Origin: Crocinitomicaceae bacterium
Lineage (GTDB): Bacteria > Bacteroidota > Bacteroidia > Flavobacteriales_D > Crocinitomicaceae
Reading direction: 5' to 3'
Assembly: GCA_024643365.1 (NCBI GenBank)
Contig: JAHENC010000001.1
Coordinates: 175,475 to 239,474 of the forward strand
Length of the DNA: 64,000 bases
Position 1 is the stretch's first letter, and each line of letters begins with the position of its first letter. The translations under genes and the position numbers were made by a program. The notes beneath the pieces were generated by a model. It saw nothing but the letters and a program-made list of their open reading frames with translations. It had not been told where the DNA came from and did no database searches. Of this stretch, positions 53,848 to 64,000 are shown piece by piece.

Positions 53848-55953
53848 ATGGCTAGAGATTTAAGATTTACAAGAAACATCGGAATTGCTGCTCACATTGA
53901 TGCAGGAAAAACAACAACGACTGAGCGTATCTTATTTTACGGTGGTGTGAGTCACAAAATTGGAGAAGTTCATGATGGAGCTGCTACAATGGACTGGATG
54001 GAGCAAGAGCAAGAACGTGGTATCACGATTACTTCTGCTGCAACTACTTTAGATTGGAAATACAGAGGTCAAAACTACCATGTAAACATTATTGATACCC
54101 CAGGACACGTTGACTTTACAGTTGAAGTAAACCGTTCTTTACGTGTATTAGATGGATTGGTATTCTTGTTCTCAGCTGTTGATGGTGTTGAGCCTCAATC
54201 TGAGACAAACTGGCGTTTGGCAAACAACTACAACGTTCCTCGTATTGGATTCGTTAACAAAATGGACCGTCAAGGTGCAGATTTCTTGAACGTTTGTCGT
54301 CAAGTAAAAACAATGTTAGGTAGTCATGCATTACCATTACAAATTAATATTGGTGACGAAGACAACTTCAAAGGAGTTGTTGACTTAATCAACTTTAAAG
54401 GTATTACATGGAATGAAGAAGATTTTGGAATGACTTTCCAAGAAATCGAAATTCCAGCTGATATTATCGATGAAGCACGTCAATTAAGAAGTGAATTATT
54501 AGAAGCAGTTGCTGAATTTGATGAGTCATTGATGGAGAAATTCTTCGAAGATGAAAATTCATTGACAGAACGTGAAATTTTGAACGCATTGCGTGAAGCA
54601 ACTATCTCTGGAAAAGTTGTTCCAATGATGTGTGGTTCATCTTTCAAAAACAAAGGAGTTCAAGCGATGTTGGACATGGTAATGGAAATTCTTCCATCTC
54701 CAATGGACATCGAAGGTGTTGTTGGTACAAACCCAAAAACAGACAAAGAAGAGTTACGTAAACCTTCTTATGACGAGCCTTTTGCAGGATTAGCGTTTAA
54801 AATTGCGACTGACCCTTTTGTTGGACGTTTATGTTTCGTTCGTGCGTACTCTGGGAAACTTGAAGCAGGTTCTTATGTCTTGAACACTCGTTCAGACAAC
54901 AAAGAACGTATTTCTCGTATCTTCCAAATGCACGCTAATAAGCAAAATCAAATTAGTGAGTTAGGTGCTGGAGATATCGGTGCGGTTGTTGGATTTAAAG
55001 ATATCAAAACTGGAGACACATTGTGTGCTGAAAATGCGCCAATCGTTCTTGAGTCTATGGTTTTCCCAGATCCAGTTATCGGTTTAGCTATCGAGCCTAA
55101 AACACAAGCAGATACTGACCGTTTATCTATCGGTTTATCTAAACTTTCTGAAGAAGATCCGACATTCCGTGTGAACACAGATGAGGAATCAGGACAAACA
55201 ATTATCTCTGGAATGGGTGAGCTTCACTTAGAGATTATCGTAGATCGTTTGAAAAGAGAGTTTAAAGTAGAAGTTAATCAAGGTGCTCCACAAGTTACAT
55301 ACCGTGAGGCTATTACAGGTCAAACAAGCCATAGAGAAGTTTACAAAAAACAATCTGGTGGACGTGGTAAATTTGCCGACATTTTGGTTAAAATTTCTGC
55401 TCAAGATAACGAAGAGAAAACAGGTCTTGAATTCATCAATAGTATCAAAGGTGGTAACATTCCTCGTGAATTTGTTCCATCCGTTGAGAAAGGATTTAAA
55501 GATTCCATGAAAAATGGAGTTCTTGCTGGTTACCCAATTGAAGCGATGAAAGTTGAATTACTTGATGGATCATTCCATGCAGTCGATTCAGATTCTTTAT
55601 CCTTTGAACTTTGTGCACGTATGGCGTACAAAGCAGCATTGAAAGGTTGTAATCCAATTTTGTTGGAGCCAATCATGAAATTAGAGGTGGTTACACCGGA
55701 AGAAAACATGGGAGATGTTGTAGGTGACTTGAACAGAAGACGTGGTATGATGCGTGGTATGGATGACCGTAACGGTTCTAAAGTATTGAAAGCAGACGTT
55801 CCACTTTCAGAAATGTTTGGTTACGTAACTCAATTACGTACAATTACATCAGGACGTGCTAGTTCTTCTATGGAATTCTCGCATTACTCAGAAGCTCCTA
55901 AAAATGTTGCTGAGGATGTAGTAGCAAAAGCAAATGGTAAAGTCACAGCTTAA
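53848..55953 (+). CDS. fusA: Elongation factor G
   Basis: GTPase of 701 residues that drives translocation. The P-loop is [15 protein letters not shown] (G1), with RGITITSAA (switch I/G2), DTPGHVDF (G3) and NKMDRQGAD (G4). Domain II to V boundaries follow the usual order, and [18 protein letters not shown] marks domain IV. It begins three bases after rpsG. No tuf gene follows; rpsJ comes next. Confidence 0.97.
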   Translation: MARDLRFTRNIGIAAHIDAGKTTTTERILFYGGVSHKIGEVHDGAATMDWMEQEQERGITITSAATTLDWKYRGQNYHVNIIDTPGHVDFTVEVNRSLRVLDGLVFLFSAVDGVEPQSETNWRLANNYNVPRIGFVNKMDRQGADFLNVCRQVKTMLGSHALPLQINIGDEDNFKGVVDLINFKGITWNEEDFGMTFQEIEIPADIIDEARQLRSELLEAVAEFDESLMEKFFEDENSLTEREILNALREATISGKVVPMMCGSSFKNKGVQAMLDMVMEILPSPMDIEGVVGTNPKTDKEELRKPSYDEPFAGLAFKIATDPFVGRLCFVRAYSGKLEAGSYVLNTRSDNKERISRIFQMHANKQNQISELGAGDIGAVVGFKDIKTGDTLCAENAPIVLESMVFPDPVIGLAIEPKTQADTDRLSIGLSKLSEEDPTFRVNTDEESGQTIISGMGELHLEIIVDRLKREFKVEVNQGAPQVTYREAITGQTSHREVYKKQSGGRGKFADILVKISAQDNEEKTGLEFINSIKGGNIPREFVPSVEKGFKDSMKNGVLAGYPIEAMKVELLDGSFHAVDSDSLSFELCARMAYKAALKGCNPILLEPIMKLEVVTPEENMGDVVGDLNRRRGMMRGMDDRNGSKVLKADVPLSEMFGYVTQLRTITSGRASSSMEFSHYSEAPKNVAEDVVAKANGKVTA

Positions 55954-55965
55954 AAGAAAAATCAG

Positions 55966-56271
55966 ATGAGCCAAAAAATTAGAATTAAATTAAAATCGTA
56001 CGATCACAACCTCCTTGATAAATCAGCGGAGAAAATCGTAAAAACAGTAAAATCAACTGGTGCTGTAGTAAGTGGACCAATTCCACTTCCAACTCACAAA
56101 AGAATCTATACTGTATTGCGTTCACCACACGTTAACAAAAAAGCGCGTGAGCAATTTGAGTTGTGTGCGTACAAAAGATTGATGGACATTTATAGTAGTT
56201 CATCAAAAACAGTAGATGCGTTGATGAAATTGGAACTTCCAAGTGGAGTTGACGTAGAAATTAAAGTGTAA
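55966..56271 (+). CDS. rpsJ: 30S ribosomal protein S10
   Basis: 101-residue 30S head protein and NusE antitermination partner. Conserved stretch [30 protein letters not shown]. It starts 12 bases after fusA, so the str and S10 gene sets are joined into one transcript. Confidence 0.97.
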   Translation: MSQKIRIKLKSYDHNLLDKSAEKIVKTVKSTGAVVSGPIPLPTHKRIYTVLRSPHVNKKAREQFELCAYKRLMDIYSSSSKTVDALMKLELPSGVDVEIKV

Positions 56272-56288
56272 TTTTTAACAACTAGTAT

Positions 56289-56903
56289 ATGCCAGGAATT
56301 ATTGGACGTAAAATCGGGATGACTAGCATCTATAGTGCCGAGGGTAAATCTTTACCATGCACGGTTATTGAAGCTGGTCCTTGTGTTGTGACCCAAATAA
56401 AAACACAAGACAGAGATGGTTACGAAGCAGTTCAGTTAGGGTTCGGAGAGAAGAAAGAAAAGAATACTCCGAATGCGTTGAAGGGCCATTTCAAAAAAGC
56501 GAACACTTCTCCAAAAGCGAAGTTGGTTGAATTCAAAGGATTCGATCAAGCTAACTTAGGAGATACTGTTTTAGTTGACATCTTCGAAGAAGGAGAGTTT
56601 GTTGACGTCATTGGAACCACGAAAGGTAAAGGTTTCCAAGGGGTAGTAAGAAGACACGGATTTGGTGGGGTTGGTCAAGCAACACACGGTCAGCACAACA
56701 GGCTGCGTGCACCAGGTTCAATCGGAGCTTGTTCTTATCCAGCTCGTGTATTTAAAGGTATGCGAATGGCTGGTCAAATGGGTAACAAAAGAAGATTGGC
56801 TTCAAACCTACAAGTGTTAAAGGTAATTGCAGAAAAGAATCTAGTGATCATTAAAGGATCGATTCCAGGTGCAAATGGTTCAACTGTAACAATTAACAAG
56901 TAA
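56289..56903 (+). CDS. rplC: 50S ribosomal protein L3
   Basis: 204-residue early-assembly protein that binds near the peptidyl-transferase centre. Begins [15 protein letters not shown] and contains [12 protein letters not shown]. Its stop shares one base with the rplD start (TAATG). Confidence 0.97.
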   Translation: MPGIIGRKIGMTSIYSAEGKSLPCTVIEAGPCVVTQIKTQDRDGYEAVQLGFGEKKEKNTPNALKGHFKKANTSPKAKLVEFKGFDQANLGDTVLVDIFEEGEFVDVIGTTKGKGFQGVVRRHGFGGVGQATHGQHNRLRAPGSIGACSYPARVFKGMRMAGQMGNKRRLASNLQVLKVIAEKNLVIIKGSIPGANGSTVTINK

Positions 56904-57526
56904 TGAAACTGAAAATATACGATTCAAAAGGAGTAGCTACTGCGAAGTCAGTAACACTTTCAGAGGAGGTTTTTGGAATCGAACCAAACAACCACGCCAT
57001 TTACTTGGATGTAAAACAACACTTGGCGAACCGTCGTCAAGGAACGCACAAATCAAAAGAACGTGCCGAAATTGCTGGATCAACTAAAAAGTTGAAAAAA
57101 CAAAAAGGTACGGGTGGTGCACGTGCAGGTAGCGCTAAATCAGGTACTCGTGTAGGAGGTGGACGTATTTTCGGACCACGCCCTAGAAACTACCACTTCA
57201 AATTAAACGTGAAATTGAAACGTCTTGCACGTAAATCAGCTTTCTCGTTCAAAGCGAAGAATGATGGATTAATGATTATTGAAGATTTGAATTTGAATGC
57301 AAAAACAAAAGACTTCAAAGCGTTATTAGCTTCATTAAACTTGGAAAACCAAAAAGTATTGTTGATTCTTGGAGAGAAAACAGACAACGTATACTTAGCG
57401 GCACGTAACCTTGGAAGAGTGAAAGTCGTAACAACAGATTCATTTAATACATTTGATGTATTGAATGCTGGAAAAGTTGTCTTGGCGGAAAGCTCAATAG
57501 ATAAAATTCAAACTATTCTTAACTAA
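56903..57526 (+). CDS. rplD: 50S ribosomal protein L4
   Basis: 207-residue protein whose loop (KKLKKQKGTGGARAGSAKSGTRVGGG) lines the exit tunnel. In E. coli L4 represses the S10 operon; whether this happens here is unknown. Translationally coupled to rplC. Confidence 0.97.
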   Translation: MKLKIYDSKGVATAKSVTLSEEVFGIEPNNHAIYLDVKQHLANRRQGTHKSKERAEIAGSTKKLKKQKGTGGARAGSAKSGTRVGGGRIFGPRPRNYHFKLNVKLKRLARKSAFSFKAKNDGLMIIEDLNLNAKTKDFKALLASLNLENQKVLLILGEKTDNVYLAARNLGRVKVVTTDSFNTFDVLNAGKVVLAESSIDKIQTILN

Positions 57527-57531
57527 ACGTT

Positions 57532-57828
57532 ATGCATACAATTATTAGAAAGCCGATCATTACCGAGAAAGCAACTTTACAAAGTGAGCGAATGAATCGC
57601 TTCACTTTCGAAGTGACTCGTACGGCTAATAAAATTGAGATTAAAAACGCCATCGAGAAGGTGTATGGAGTACATGTCACAGATGTTCATACATTAAATT
57701 ATGGTGGTGGTAAATCCTCTGTGAAGTACACCAATAAAGGCATTGTTGAACAAAAAAGTAAACAATGGAAAAAGGCTGTCGTAACCGTAGCAGATGGTGA
57801 AACCATTGATTTATTTAACAATTATTAA
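57532..57828 (+). CDS. rplW: 50S ribosomal protein L23
   Basis: 98-residue protein at the tunnel exit that docks trigger factor (encoded here at 23258) and the Sec machinery. Begins MHTIIRKPIITEKATLQSE, and has KIEIKNAIEKVYGVHVTDVHT. Confidence 0.96.
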   Translation: MHTIIRKPIITEKATLQSERMNRFTFEVTRTANKIEIKNAIEKVYGVHVTDVHTLNYGGGKSSVKYTNKGIVEQKSKQWKKAVVTVADGETIDLFNNY

Positions 57829-57837
57829 TGTTCAACC

Positions 57838-58662
57838 ATGAGTCTTAAAAAATTCAAACCAACAACACCAGGTCAACGTCACAAAGTGGCTATGGAGTTC
57901 GCTGAAATTACAGCATCTTCACCTGAAAAAAGCTTGGTTTCAAGTATGAAGAAAAGCGGTGGTCGTAATAACGACGGTCGTATGACAATGCGCTACTTAG
58001 GTGGTGGTCATAAACAAAAATATCGTATCATCGATTTCAAACGTAACAAATTTGATATCCCTGCAACGGTTAAAACAATTGAATACGATCCAAACAGAAC
58101 GGCAAATATTGCACTTTTGTTTTATGCAGATGGAGAGAAACGATACATTATCGCTCCAACTGGAATGAAAGTTGGAGATCAGATTTTATCCGGTAAAAGC
58201 GCAACACCAAATGTTGGTCACGCGATGTTCTTATCAGATGTTCCATTAGGGACAGTGATTCACAACATCGAGTTGAAACCAGGAGCTGGTGGAGTAATTG
58301 CAAGAGGAGCTGGAACGTATGCTCAATTGAATGCACGTGATGGCAAATATGCAATCATCAAAATGCCTTCAGGTGAAACTCGAATGATCTTAACTACTTG
58401 TCTAGCTACAATAGGTTCAGTATCAAACTCTGAACACAACTTAGTCGTATCTGGAAAAGCTGGTCGCTCAAGATGGTTAGGCCGTCGTCCACGTGTTCGT
58501 GGTGTGGTTATGAACCCTGTTGATCACCCGATGGGTGGTGGTGAAGGAAGAAATTCTGGAGGACACCCAAGATCGAGAAATGGTATGCCTGCTAAAGGAT
58601 TCAAAACAAGATCCAAAAGCAAGTATTCTGATAAGTTTATTGTAGAAAGAAGAAAAAAATAG
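57838..58662 (+). CDS. rplB: 50S ribosomal protein L2
   Basis: 274-residue protein essential for subunit joining and peptidyl transfer. The functional histidine region [14 protein letters not shown] is present. Long neighbour rpsS begins three bases after its stop. Confidence 0.97.
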   Translation: MSLKKFKPTTPGQRHKVAMEFAEITASSPEKSLVSSMKKSGGRNNDGRMTMRYLGGGHKQKYRIIDFKRNKFDIPATVKTIEYDPNRTANIALLFYADGEKRYIIAPTGMKVGDQILSGKSATPNVGHAMFLSDVPLGTVIHNIELKPGAGGVIARGAGTYAQLNARDGKYAIIKMPSGETRMILTTCLATIGSVSNSEHNLVVSGKAGRSRWLGRRPRVRGVVMNPVDHPMGGGEGRNSGGHPRSRNGMPAKGFKTRSKSKYSDKFIVERRKK

Positions 58663-58665
58663 GAT

Positions 58666-58944
58666 ATGAGTCGTTCATTAAAGAAACCGCCATTCGTTCA
58701 TTATAAATTAATGAAAAGAGTTGACGATGCTCAAGCTGCTAGCAGCAAGGCTGTAATTAAAACTTGGTCTCGAGCGTCTACAATTACACCTGAATTTGTT
58801 GGATTAACTTTCGCAGTTCATAACGGAAACAAATTTATTCCGGTATTTGCAACTGAGAACATGGTTGGTCACAAACTAGGAGAGTTCTCCCCTACCCGCA
58901 ATTTCCGTGGGCATGGAGGTAATAAAAAAGATAAGAAACGTTAA
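58666..58944 (+). CDS. rpsS: 30S ribosomal protein S19
   Basis: 92-residue 30S head protein. Conserved [16 protein letters not shown] and [18 protein letters not shown] stretches. Confidence 0.97.
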   Translation: MSRSLKKPPFVHYKLMKRVDDAQAASSKAVIKTWSRASTITPEFVGLTFAVHNGNKFIPVFATENMVGHKLGEFSPTRNFRGHGGNKKDKKR

Positions 58945-58958
58945 GATTTAAAGCAGTC

Positions 58959-59354
58959 ATGGGAGCCAGAAAACGCTTAAGAGCTGAACAGCTTAAAGAA
59001 AACAAAAAGTCAATTGCGATTGCGCATTTGAATAATTCGGGAATCTCTCCTCGTAAGATGAGATTAGTTGCTGATTTAATTCGCGGAGTTGAAGTAAACA
59101 AAGCATTGAACATATTACAATTCAATGGAAAAGTTGCTTCGACAAGTCTAGGAAAGTTATTGCGTTCTGCAATTGCTAACTGGGAAACAAAAAACGAAGG
59201 TTCTGACATTAGTCAAGAAAAGTTAGTTGTTAGCCGCGTTGAAGTTGGTGGAGGTACAATGTTGAAGAGAATTCAACCAGCTCCACAAGGTAGAGCACAC
59301 AGAATTAGAAAAAGATCGAACCACGTTACGATCGTAGTTGACGGTACTAAATAA
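58959..59354 (+). CDS. rplV: 50S ribosomal protein L22
   Basis: 131-residue protein whose hairpin ([17 protein letters not shown]) reaches into the exit tunnel near macrolide sites. The N-terminal part is a little longer than in E. coli. Confidence 0.96.
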   Translation: MGARKRLRAEQLKENKKSIAIAHLNNSGISPRKMRLVADLIRGVEVNKALNILQFNGKVASTSLGKLLRSAIANWETKNEGSDISQEKLVVSRVEVGGGTMLKRIQPAPQGRAHRIRKRSNHVTIVVDGTK

Positions 59355-59363
59355 GTTTAAGAA

Positions 59364-60089
59364 ATGGGACAAAAGACAAATCCAATTGGAAATAGACTAG
59401 GTTACATCACCGGATGGGAGTCAAATTGGTATGGAGGTAAGGACTACAAAGATAAAATTGTAGAAGACGACCAAATCCGTAAATATTTGAGCGCACGATT
59501 GGCGAAAGCAAGCATTGCTAAAATCATCATCGAACGTACCTTGAAGTTAGTAACTGTTACCATCAACACCGCTCGTCCAGGAGTAATCATTGGAAAAGGT
59601 GGTCAAGAGGTTGACAAACTAAAAGAAGAGTTAAAAAAATTGACGAAAAAAGAAATTCAAATCAATATCTTTGAGGTGAAACGTCCAGAATTGGATGCTC
59701 GATTGGTAGCTGATGGAGTTGCTCGTCAACTTGAAGCACGTATCTCTTTCCGTCGCGCTATTAAAATGGCGATCGCAGGAACAATGAGAATGGGTGCAGA
59801 AGGAATTAAAATCAAGATTTCTGGACGTTTGAATGGTGCAGAGATGGCACGTTCTGAAATGTATAAGGATGGTAGAACACCGCTTCATACATTTAGAGCA
59901 GACATCGACTATGCATTATCTGAAGCACACACGACTTATGGTCGTTTGGGTATCAAAGTTTGGATTTGCCGTGGTGAAGTTTATGGTAAGCGCGACTTAT
60001 CTCCAAATATCGGTGTAGCAACTGGTAACGGAAACAACAACAATGGTGGCGATCGCAAACCTGCATCGTTCAAGAGAAAGAAAAAGTAA
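59364..60089 (+). CDS. rpsC: 30S ribosomal protein S3
   Basis: 241-residue protein with the KH motif [16 protein letters not shown] at the mRNA entry. The C-terminal tail is Asn/Gly-rich, then basic ([20 protein letters not shown]), longer than the E. coli end. Confidence 0.97.
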   Translation: MGQKTNPIGNRLGYITGWESNWYGGKDYKDKIVEDDQIRKYLSARLAKASIAKIIIERTLKLVTVTINTARPGVIIGKGGQEVDKLKEELKKLTKKEIQINIFEVKRPELDARLVADGVARQLEARISFRRAIKMAIAGTMRMGAEGIKIKISGRLNGAEMARSEMYKDGRTPLHTFRADIDYALSEAHTTYGRLGIKVWICRGEVYGKRDLSPNIGVATGNGNNNNGGDRKPASFKRKKK

Positions 60090-60114
60090 TTAGAGACAGT
60101 TAAATTAACAGGAA

Positions 60115-60540
60115 ATGTTACAGCCTAAGAGAACAAAATTTAGAAGAGTACAGAAAGGAAGAAATCGTGGATTGGCGCACAGAGGTTCGACAATTGCGTT
60201 TGGTTCTTTCGGATTAAAGGCTTTGGAACCAGGATGGATTACTTCACGTCAAATTGAAGCTTCTCGTATCGCCGTTACTCGATACATGAAGCGTGAAGGA
60301 AAAGTTTGGATCCGAATATTCCCAGACAAGCCGGTGACCTCTAAGCCAGCTGAAGTACGTATGGGTAAAGGTAAGGGAGCTCCTAGTCACTGGGTTGCAG
60401 TGATCAAACCGGGTTGCATCATGTTTGAAGCAGACGGAGTACCTTACGAAATCGCAAAAGAAGCTATGCGTTTAGCTGCACAGAAGTTACCTGTGAAGTG
60501 TAAATTCATTGTTCGAAACGATTATGTTTTACCAATTTAA
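60115..60540 (+). CDS. rplP: 50S ribosomal protein L16
   Basis: 141-residue protein at the A-site tRNA elbow. [19 protein letters not shown] at the start and [18 protein letters not shown] later are standard. Confidence 0.97.
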   Translation: MLQPKRTKFRRVQKGRNRGLAHRGSTIAFGSFGLKALEPGWITSRQIEASRIAVTRYMKREGKVWIRIFPDKPVTSKPAEVRMGKGKGAPSHWVAVIKPGCIMFEADGVPYEIAKEAMRLAAQKLPVKCKFIVRNDYVLPI

Positions 60541-60549
60541 GATTGAAAC

Positions 60550-60744
60550 ATGAAACAAGCAGAAATCAATAAACTATCGATTGAGGATTTAAAAAATCGT
60601 CTAGTTGACGTCAAAGGACAATTGTCTAATTTGAAATTAACTCACCGCATGGCGCCAATTGAAAATCCATTACGCATTACAGCAATGCGCAAAACGGTTG
60701 CAAGATTGAGTACAGAATTAACAAAACGTTCAAATCAAGCTTAG
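60550..60744 (+). CDS. rpmC: 50S ribosomal protein L29
   Basis: 64-residue helical protein at the exit tunnel. The conserved LSIEDLKNRLVDVKGQLSNLK and the LRITAMRKTVARL helix are visible. It starts ten bases after rplP. Confidence 0.94.
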   Translation: MKQAEINKLSIEDLKNRLVDVKGQLSNLKLTHRMAPIENPLRITAMRKTVARLSTELTKRSNQA

Positions 60745-60759
60745 GCTTGAACTAAAAAA

Positions 60760-61026
60760 ATGAACATGGAAGAAAATCGAAATTTAAGAAAAGAAAGAAT
60801 TGGTGTCGTTACGAGTAACAAAATGGAGAAATCTATCGTAGTTGCTGTGGAGCGTAAAGTGAAGCACCCGAAGTACGGGAAATTCGTAAAAATGACCACT
60901 AAATTCGTTGCACATGATGAAACAAACGATTGCCACATTGGTGATGTTGTTAAAATCATGGAAACACGTCCTTTGAGTAAATCAAAGAACTGGAGATTAG
61001 TAGAAATTGTTGAAAGAGCTAAATAA
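60760..61026 (+). CDS. rpsQ: 30S ribosomal protein S17
   Basis: 88-residue OB-fold protein binding 16S rRNA. Typical stretches are [23 protein letters not shown] and [20 protein letters not shown]. The start may be ATG 60760 or ATG 60766 (MNMEE or MEE). Confidence 0.95.
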   Translation: MNMEENRNLRKERIGVVTSNKMEKSIVVAVERKVKHPKYGKFVKMTTKFVAHDETNDCHIGDVVKIMETRPLSKSKNWRLVEIVERAK

Positions 61027-61034
61027 CCGGAGAG

Positions 61035-61403
61035 ATGATACAAACAGAATCCAGACTATCAGTTGCAGACAATTCAGGAGCCAAAGAAGTATTGTGCATC
61101 CGAGTTTTAGGCGGAACGAGAAGACGTTATGCTTCCGTAGGTGACAAAATCGTAGTAGCTGTGAAAAGCGCTATGCCAAACGGAGCAGTTAAAAAAGGGT
61201 CCGTTGCGAAAGCAGTAGTTGTTCGCACCAAGAAAGAAATTCGTCGTCCTGACGGATCTTACATCCGTTTCGACGATAACGCTTGTGTGATCTTAAACCA
61301 AGGTGGTGAAATGAGAGGTACACGTATTTTCGGACCAGTTGCTCGTGAATTGAGAGAGAATAACTACATGAAAATTGTTTCACTAGCACCTGAGGTGTTA
61401 TAA
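61035..61403 (+). CDS. rplN: 50S ribosomal protein L14
   Basis: 122-residue intersubunit-bridge protein. [19 protein letters not shown] at the start and [20 protein letters not shown] at the end are diagnostic. First of the spc gene set, continuous with the S10 set. Confidence 0.97.
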   Translation: MIQTESRLSVADNSGAKEVLCIRVLGGTRRRYASVGDKIVVAVKSAMPNGAVKKGSVAKAVVVRTKKEIRRPDGSYIRFDDNACVILNQGGEMRGTRIFGPVARELRENNYMKIVSLAPEVL

Positions 61404-61413
61404 TTATTGAAAA

Positions 61414-61728
61414 ATGCAGAAGAAACTACACATTAAAGTTGGAGACACCGTGAAAGTGATTTCAGGTGAGTCCAAAGGTCAAGAAGGGAAAATCTCTTCC
61501 ATCGACCGTGAGAAAATGCGTGCTACTGTATCAGGTGTAAACATGATTAAAAAGCACAACAAACCAAGTGCATCTAACCCACAAGGTGGTATTGAAGAGA
61601 AAGAAGGAACACTTCACATCTCAAACCTTATGGTAGTTGTAGGTGGTGTTGCAACACGCATCGGTCGTAAAGACGAGAAAGGAAAATTAGTTCGTTATTC
61701 AAAGAAATCAGGGGAGGTGATTAAATAA
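61414..61728 (+). CDS. rplX: 50S ribosomal protein L24
   Basis: 104-residue assembly initiator with a KOW motif ([20 protein letters not shown]). Overlaps rplE by one base (TAATG). Confidence 0.96.
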   Translation: MQKKLHIKVGDTVKVISGESKGQEGKISSIDREKMRATVSGVNMIKKHNKPSASNPQGGIEEKEGTLHISNLMVVVGGVATRIGRKDEKGKLVRYSKKSGEVIK

Positions 61729-62279
61729 TGAGTTACACACCAAGATTAAAAGAAAAGTATAGAGGCGAGATTATGCAAACGCTTCAGGAACGTTTCGGAT
61801 ACAAATCCGTTATGAGTGTTCCTAAATTAGAGAAAATCGTTTTAAGCCAAGGTATGGGTGATGCGGTAGCTGACAAGAAATTAATCGATAGCGCTGCTGC
61901 CGATTTATCTCGAATCGCTGGTCAAAAAGCCATTACTACTTTGTCTAAAAAAGATATTTCCAACTTCAAATTACGTAAAGGAATGCCAATTGGTACGAAA
62001 GTTACCTTGCGCGGTGATAGAATGTACGACTTTTTAGATCGTTTACTTTCTGTAGCTTTGCCAAGAACTCGTGACTTCCGTGGTATTAATCCAAAAGGAT
62101 TTGATGGACGTGGTAATTTCAACTTAGGAGTGAAAGAACACATCATCTTTCCTGAGATTGATATCGACAAAGTAAACCGTATTTTAGGTATGGATATTAC
62201 TTTTGTAACATCAGCTGCTAGTGATGAAGAAGCGAAAGCATTATTAGATGCATTTGGATTTCCATTTATTAAAAAATAA
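61728..62279 (+). CDS. rplE: 50S ribosomal protein L5
   Basis: 183-residue central-protuberance protein that binds 5S rRNA. Conserved [19 protein letters not shown]. Coupled to rplX. Confidence 0.97.
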   Translation: MSYTPRLKEKYRGEIMQTLQERFGYKSVMSVPKLEKIVLSQGMGDAVADKKLIDSAAADLSRIAGQKAITTLSKKDISNFKLRKGMPIGTKVTLRGDRMYDFLDRLLSVALPRTRDFRGINPKGFDGRGNFNLGVKEHIIFPEIDIDKVNRILGMDITFVTSAASDEEAKALLDAFGFPFIKK

Positions 62280-62285
62280 GAAGAA

Positions 62286-62600
62286 ATGGCAAAGGAATCA
62301 ATGAAAGCGCGTGAGCGCAAAAGAGAAAGGTTAGTTGCTCGATACGAAAAGAAACGTGCTGAATTAACGAAAGTATTGAAATCTACAGATTCGTCTGAGG
62401 AAATTCAATCAGCTAAGTGGGATGCAATGATGCAATTGCAAAAATTACCTGCAAACTCTTCCAAAATCAGAATGCACAATCGTTGTGGATTAACTGGTCG
62501 TCCAAGAGGGTACATGCGTCAATTCGGTATCTCAAGGGTAACTTTTAGAGAAATGGCTTTGGCCGGAAAAATCCCAGGAGTTAAAAAGGGAAGTTGGTAA
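62286..62600 (+). CDS. rpsN: 30S ribosomal protein S14, long zinc-free form
   Basis: 104-residue S14. The C-terminal core [20 protein letters not shown] has a single cysteine, so there is no CxxC zinc site. The middle ([21 protein letters not shown]) is an insertion that resembles the 101-residue E. coli form. From memory, many Bacteroidota S14 proteins have only about 89 residues and lack it. It sits six bases after rplE in the normal place. Confidence 0.95.
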   Translation: MAKESMKARERKRERLVARYEKKRAELTKVLKSTDSSEEIQSAKWDAMMQLQKLPANSSKIRMHNRCGLTGRPRGYMRQFGISRVTFREMALAGKIPGVKKGSW

Positions 62601-62622
62601 TTAAAGAAAAAACACAGAAGAA

Positions 62623-63021
62623 ATGAATACAGATCCGATAGCAGATTTTCTCACACGCATCCGTAATGCGAGTGCTGCAGGTTTGAAAATGGTGGAAATT
62701 CCTGGTTCAAACATTAAACGTGCAATGGCGCAAATTTTGTTTGACCAAGGTTATATCCTCAACTACAAATTTGAAGATGATAACAAGCAAGGAACGATTA
62801 AAATTGCATTGAAATACAATCAATCAACTCGTGTTCCTGCCATCACTAAATTACAACGAGCTTCTCGTCCAGGATTACGTAAGTACAGCGGATCAGTTGA
62901 TATGCCACGCGTATTGAATGGTTTAGGTATTGCGATTGTCTCAACTTCGAAAGGAGTAATTACAGACAAAGAAGCACGTAAATTGAATGTAGGTGGAGAA
63001 GTCCTTTGTTACGTTTATTAA
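62623..63021 (+). CDS. rpsH: 30S ribosomal protein S8
   Basis: 132-residue protein that binds 16S helix 21. [20 protein letters not shown] at the start and [15 protein letters not shown] later are diagnostic. In E. coli it represses the spc operon. Confidence 0.97.
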   Translation: MNTDPIADFLTRIRNASAAGLKMVEIPGSNIKRAMAQILFDQGYILNYKFEDDNKQGTIKIALKYNQSTRVPAITKLQRASRPGLRKYSGSVDMPRVLNGLGIAIVSTSKGVITDKEARKLNVGGEVLCYVY

Positions 63022-63032
63022 AAATTTAAGAA

Positions 63033-63587
63033 ATGTCAAGAATTGGAAAAGCACCGGTAACTATCCCAAGTGGCGTTGAAGTCACTTTCAAGGATGCAGT
63101 TATTACGGTTAAGGGGAAAAAAGGTGAATTGTCACAAGCGATTGATACTTGTGTAGGTGTAACCATTGAAGACAATGTGATTACTTTCTCACGTCAGTCT
63201 GATGCGCCAAACGATCGCTCTAAACATGGTTTATACCGTGCGTTAGTATTCAATATGATCGCTGGAGTATCTGAAGGATGGAAAAAAGAAATGGAAGTCA
63301 TCGGAGTTGGATACCGCGCAAACGCAACAGGTCAACAATTAGAATTGGCTTTAGGGTTCTCTCACGCTATCATTTTGGAAATTCCAAATGAAGTGAAAGT
63401 TACTACAACTACTGAAAAAGGAAAGGCTCCAGTTGTTTCACTTGAATCATTTGACAAACAATTGTTAGGTCAAGTAGCAGCTAAAATTCGTTCGTTCAGA
63501 AAACCAGAACCTTACAAAGGAAAAGGTATTCGTTTCGTTGGTGAAGAAATTCGTAGAAAAGCTGGTAAGTCAGCAGGTAAAAAATAA
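63033..63587 (+). CDS. rplF: 50S ribosomal protein L6
   Basis: 184-residue protein near the factor-binding site. Conserved MSRIGKAPVTIPSGV start and PEPYKGKGIRFVGE near the end, with a lysine-rich tail. Confidence 0.97.
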   Translation: MSRIGKAPVTIPSGVEVTFKDAVITVKGKKGELSQAIDTCVGVTIEDNVITFSRQSDAPNDRSKHGLYRALVFNMIAGVSEGWKKEMEVIGVGYRANATGQQLELALGFSHAIILEIPNEVKVTTTTEKGKAPVVSLESFDKQLLGQVAAKIRSFRKPEPYKGKGIRFVGEEIRRKAGKSAGKK

Positions 63588-63597
63588 TAGGTAGATT

Positions 63598-63951
63598 ATG
63601 GCACTAAATAAAGTATTAAGAAGAGCTAAAATTAAGCGAAGAATTCGTAAGAAAGTTTTCGGAACAACAGCGATTCCAAGATTAACAGTTTTTAGAAGCA
63701 ACAAGCAAATTTACGCTCAGTTGGTAGATGACATCTCTGGAAAAACTTTGGCATCAGCCGGTTCTTTGAAAATGGAAGATGCTCAAAAAACAAACAAGGT
63801 AAACCAAGCTTCTATTGTAGGTAAGAAAATTGCTGAAGTAGCTGCGCAAGCAGGAATTGAGAAAGTGGTTTTTGACCGAAACGGTTACTTGTACCATGGT
63901 AGAATTAAATCTCTAGCTGATTCAGCAAGAGAAGGAGGACTTAAATTTTAA
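63598..63951 (+). CDS. rplR: 50S ribosomal protein L18
   Basis: 117-residue 5S-rRNA-binding protein. Conserved [18 protein letters not shown] and the C-terminal [23 protein letters not shown]. Confidence 0.97.
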   Translation: MALNKVLRRAKIKRRIRKKVFGTTAIPRLTVFRSNKQIYAQLVDDISGKTLASAGSLKMEDAQKTNKVNQASIVGKKIAEVAAQAGIEKVVFDRNGYLYHGRIKSLADSAREGGLKF

Positions 63952-63957
63952 TAAGAA

Positions 63958-64000
63958 ATGGCAGCTCAAACAGTAAATAGAGTAAAATCAGCAGATATCG
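63958..64000 (+). CDS. rpsE: 30S ribosomal protein S5, start only
   Basis: The ATG at 63958 opens a frame (MAAQTVNRVKSADI) that runs off the window end. Position after rplR and the VNRVKS...-type N-terminus fit rpsE, the next gene of the spc set. Only 14 codons are visible. Confidence 0.85.
   Translation, partial: MAAQTVNRVKSADI

Overview
This window looks like a chromosomal segment of a Bacteroidota bacterium, most likely order Flavobacteriales. The family Crocinitomicaceae (Fluviicola-like) is my guess; it is not proven by the sequence. The supporting signs are: about 40% GC by eye; promoters of the Bacteroidota type (TTTG/TTG, about 19-21 bases, then TAnnTTTG); almost no Shine-Dalgarno sequences; gliding genes gldE and gldD after ssb; secreted proteins ending in type IX secretion (T9SS) sorting domains; a TonB-dependent receptor with a carboxypeptidase-regulatory-like N-terminus; and DUF4249, Bacteroidota-type LptE and a fused str-S10-spc ribosomal operon with no tuf. 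I see no phage, insertion sequence, CRISPR array or integron. No gene-free gap exceeds 300 bases. The largest, 3583-3828, holds only promoters.

1-14.4 kb: citrate synthase and a dipeptidyl peptidase IV on the minus strand. A plus-strand run of secreted and outer-membrane genes follows: a lamin-tail-domain protein, a TonB-dependent receptor, a secreted endonuclease I, a two-gene 5'-nucleotidase, a DUF4249 lipoprotein and a parallel beta-helix protein. Read together, the first five form a plausible extracellular nucleic-acid and nucleotide scavenging locus. This is the most interesting part of the window.

14.5-24.8 kb: housekeeping genes: gltX-folB; a BamA/TamA-like outer-membrane protein with rdgB; a 46-residue lipoprotein gene; prfA-pyrF; a peroxide-defence operon (peroxiredoxin, thioredoxin, small acidic protein) opposite oxyR; trigger factor; and tRNA-Leu(UAG).

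24.8-40.6 kb: an MlaFE-type lipid ABC transporter, a SprT-like protein, mannose-1-phosphate guanylyltransferase, a dihydrouridine synthase, a set of poorly known envelope proteins (two of them paralogues) behind an SRAP/HMCES DNA-repair gene, and a long minus-strand cluster miaB, sigma-54 activator, lptE, repeat protein, secG, groES-groEL.

40.7-52.8 kb: topA, ssb-gldE-gldD-folK, an OmpA/TPR lipoprotein, clpP-clpX, pyruvate dehydrogenase E1 beta, and an unrecognised 642-residue secreted protein.

52.9-64 kb: one uninterrupted ribosomal operon from rpsL to rpsE, which is cut by the window end. It is led by a consensus promoter and a hairpin at the transcript's 5' end.

Many promoters lie so close to the start codon that leaders are very short. 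For prfA the arrangement predicts a leaderless mRNA.
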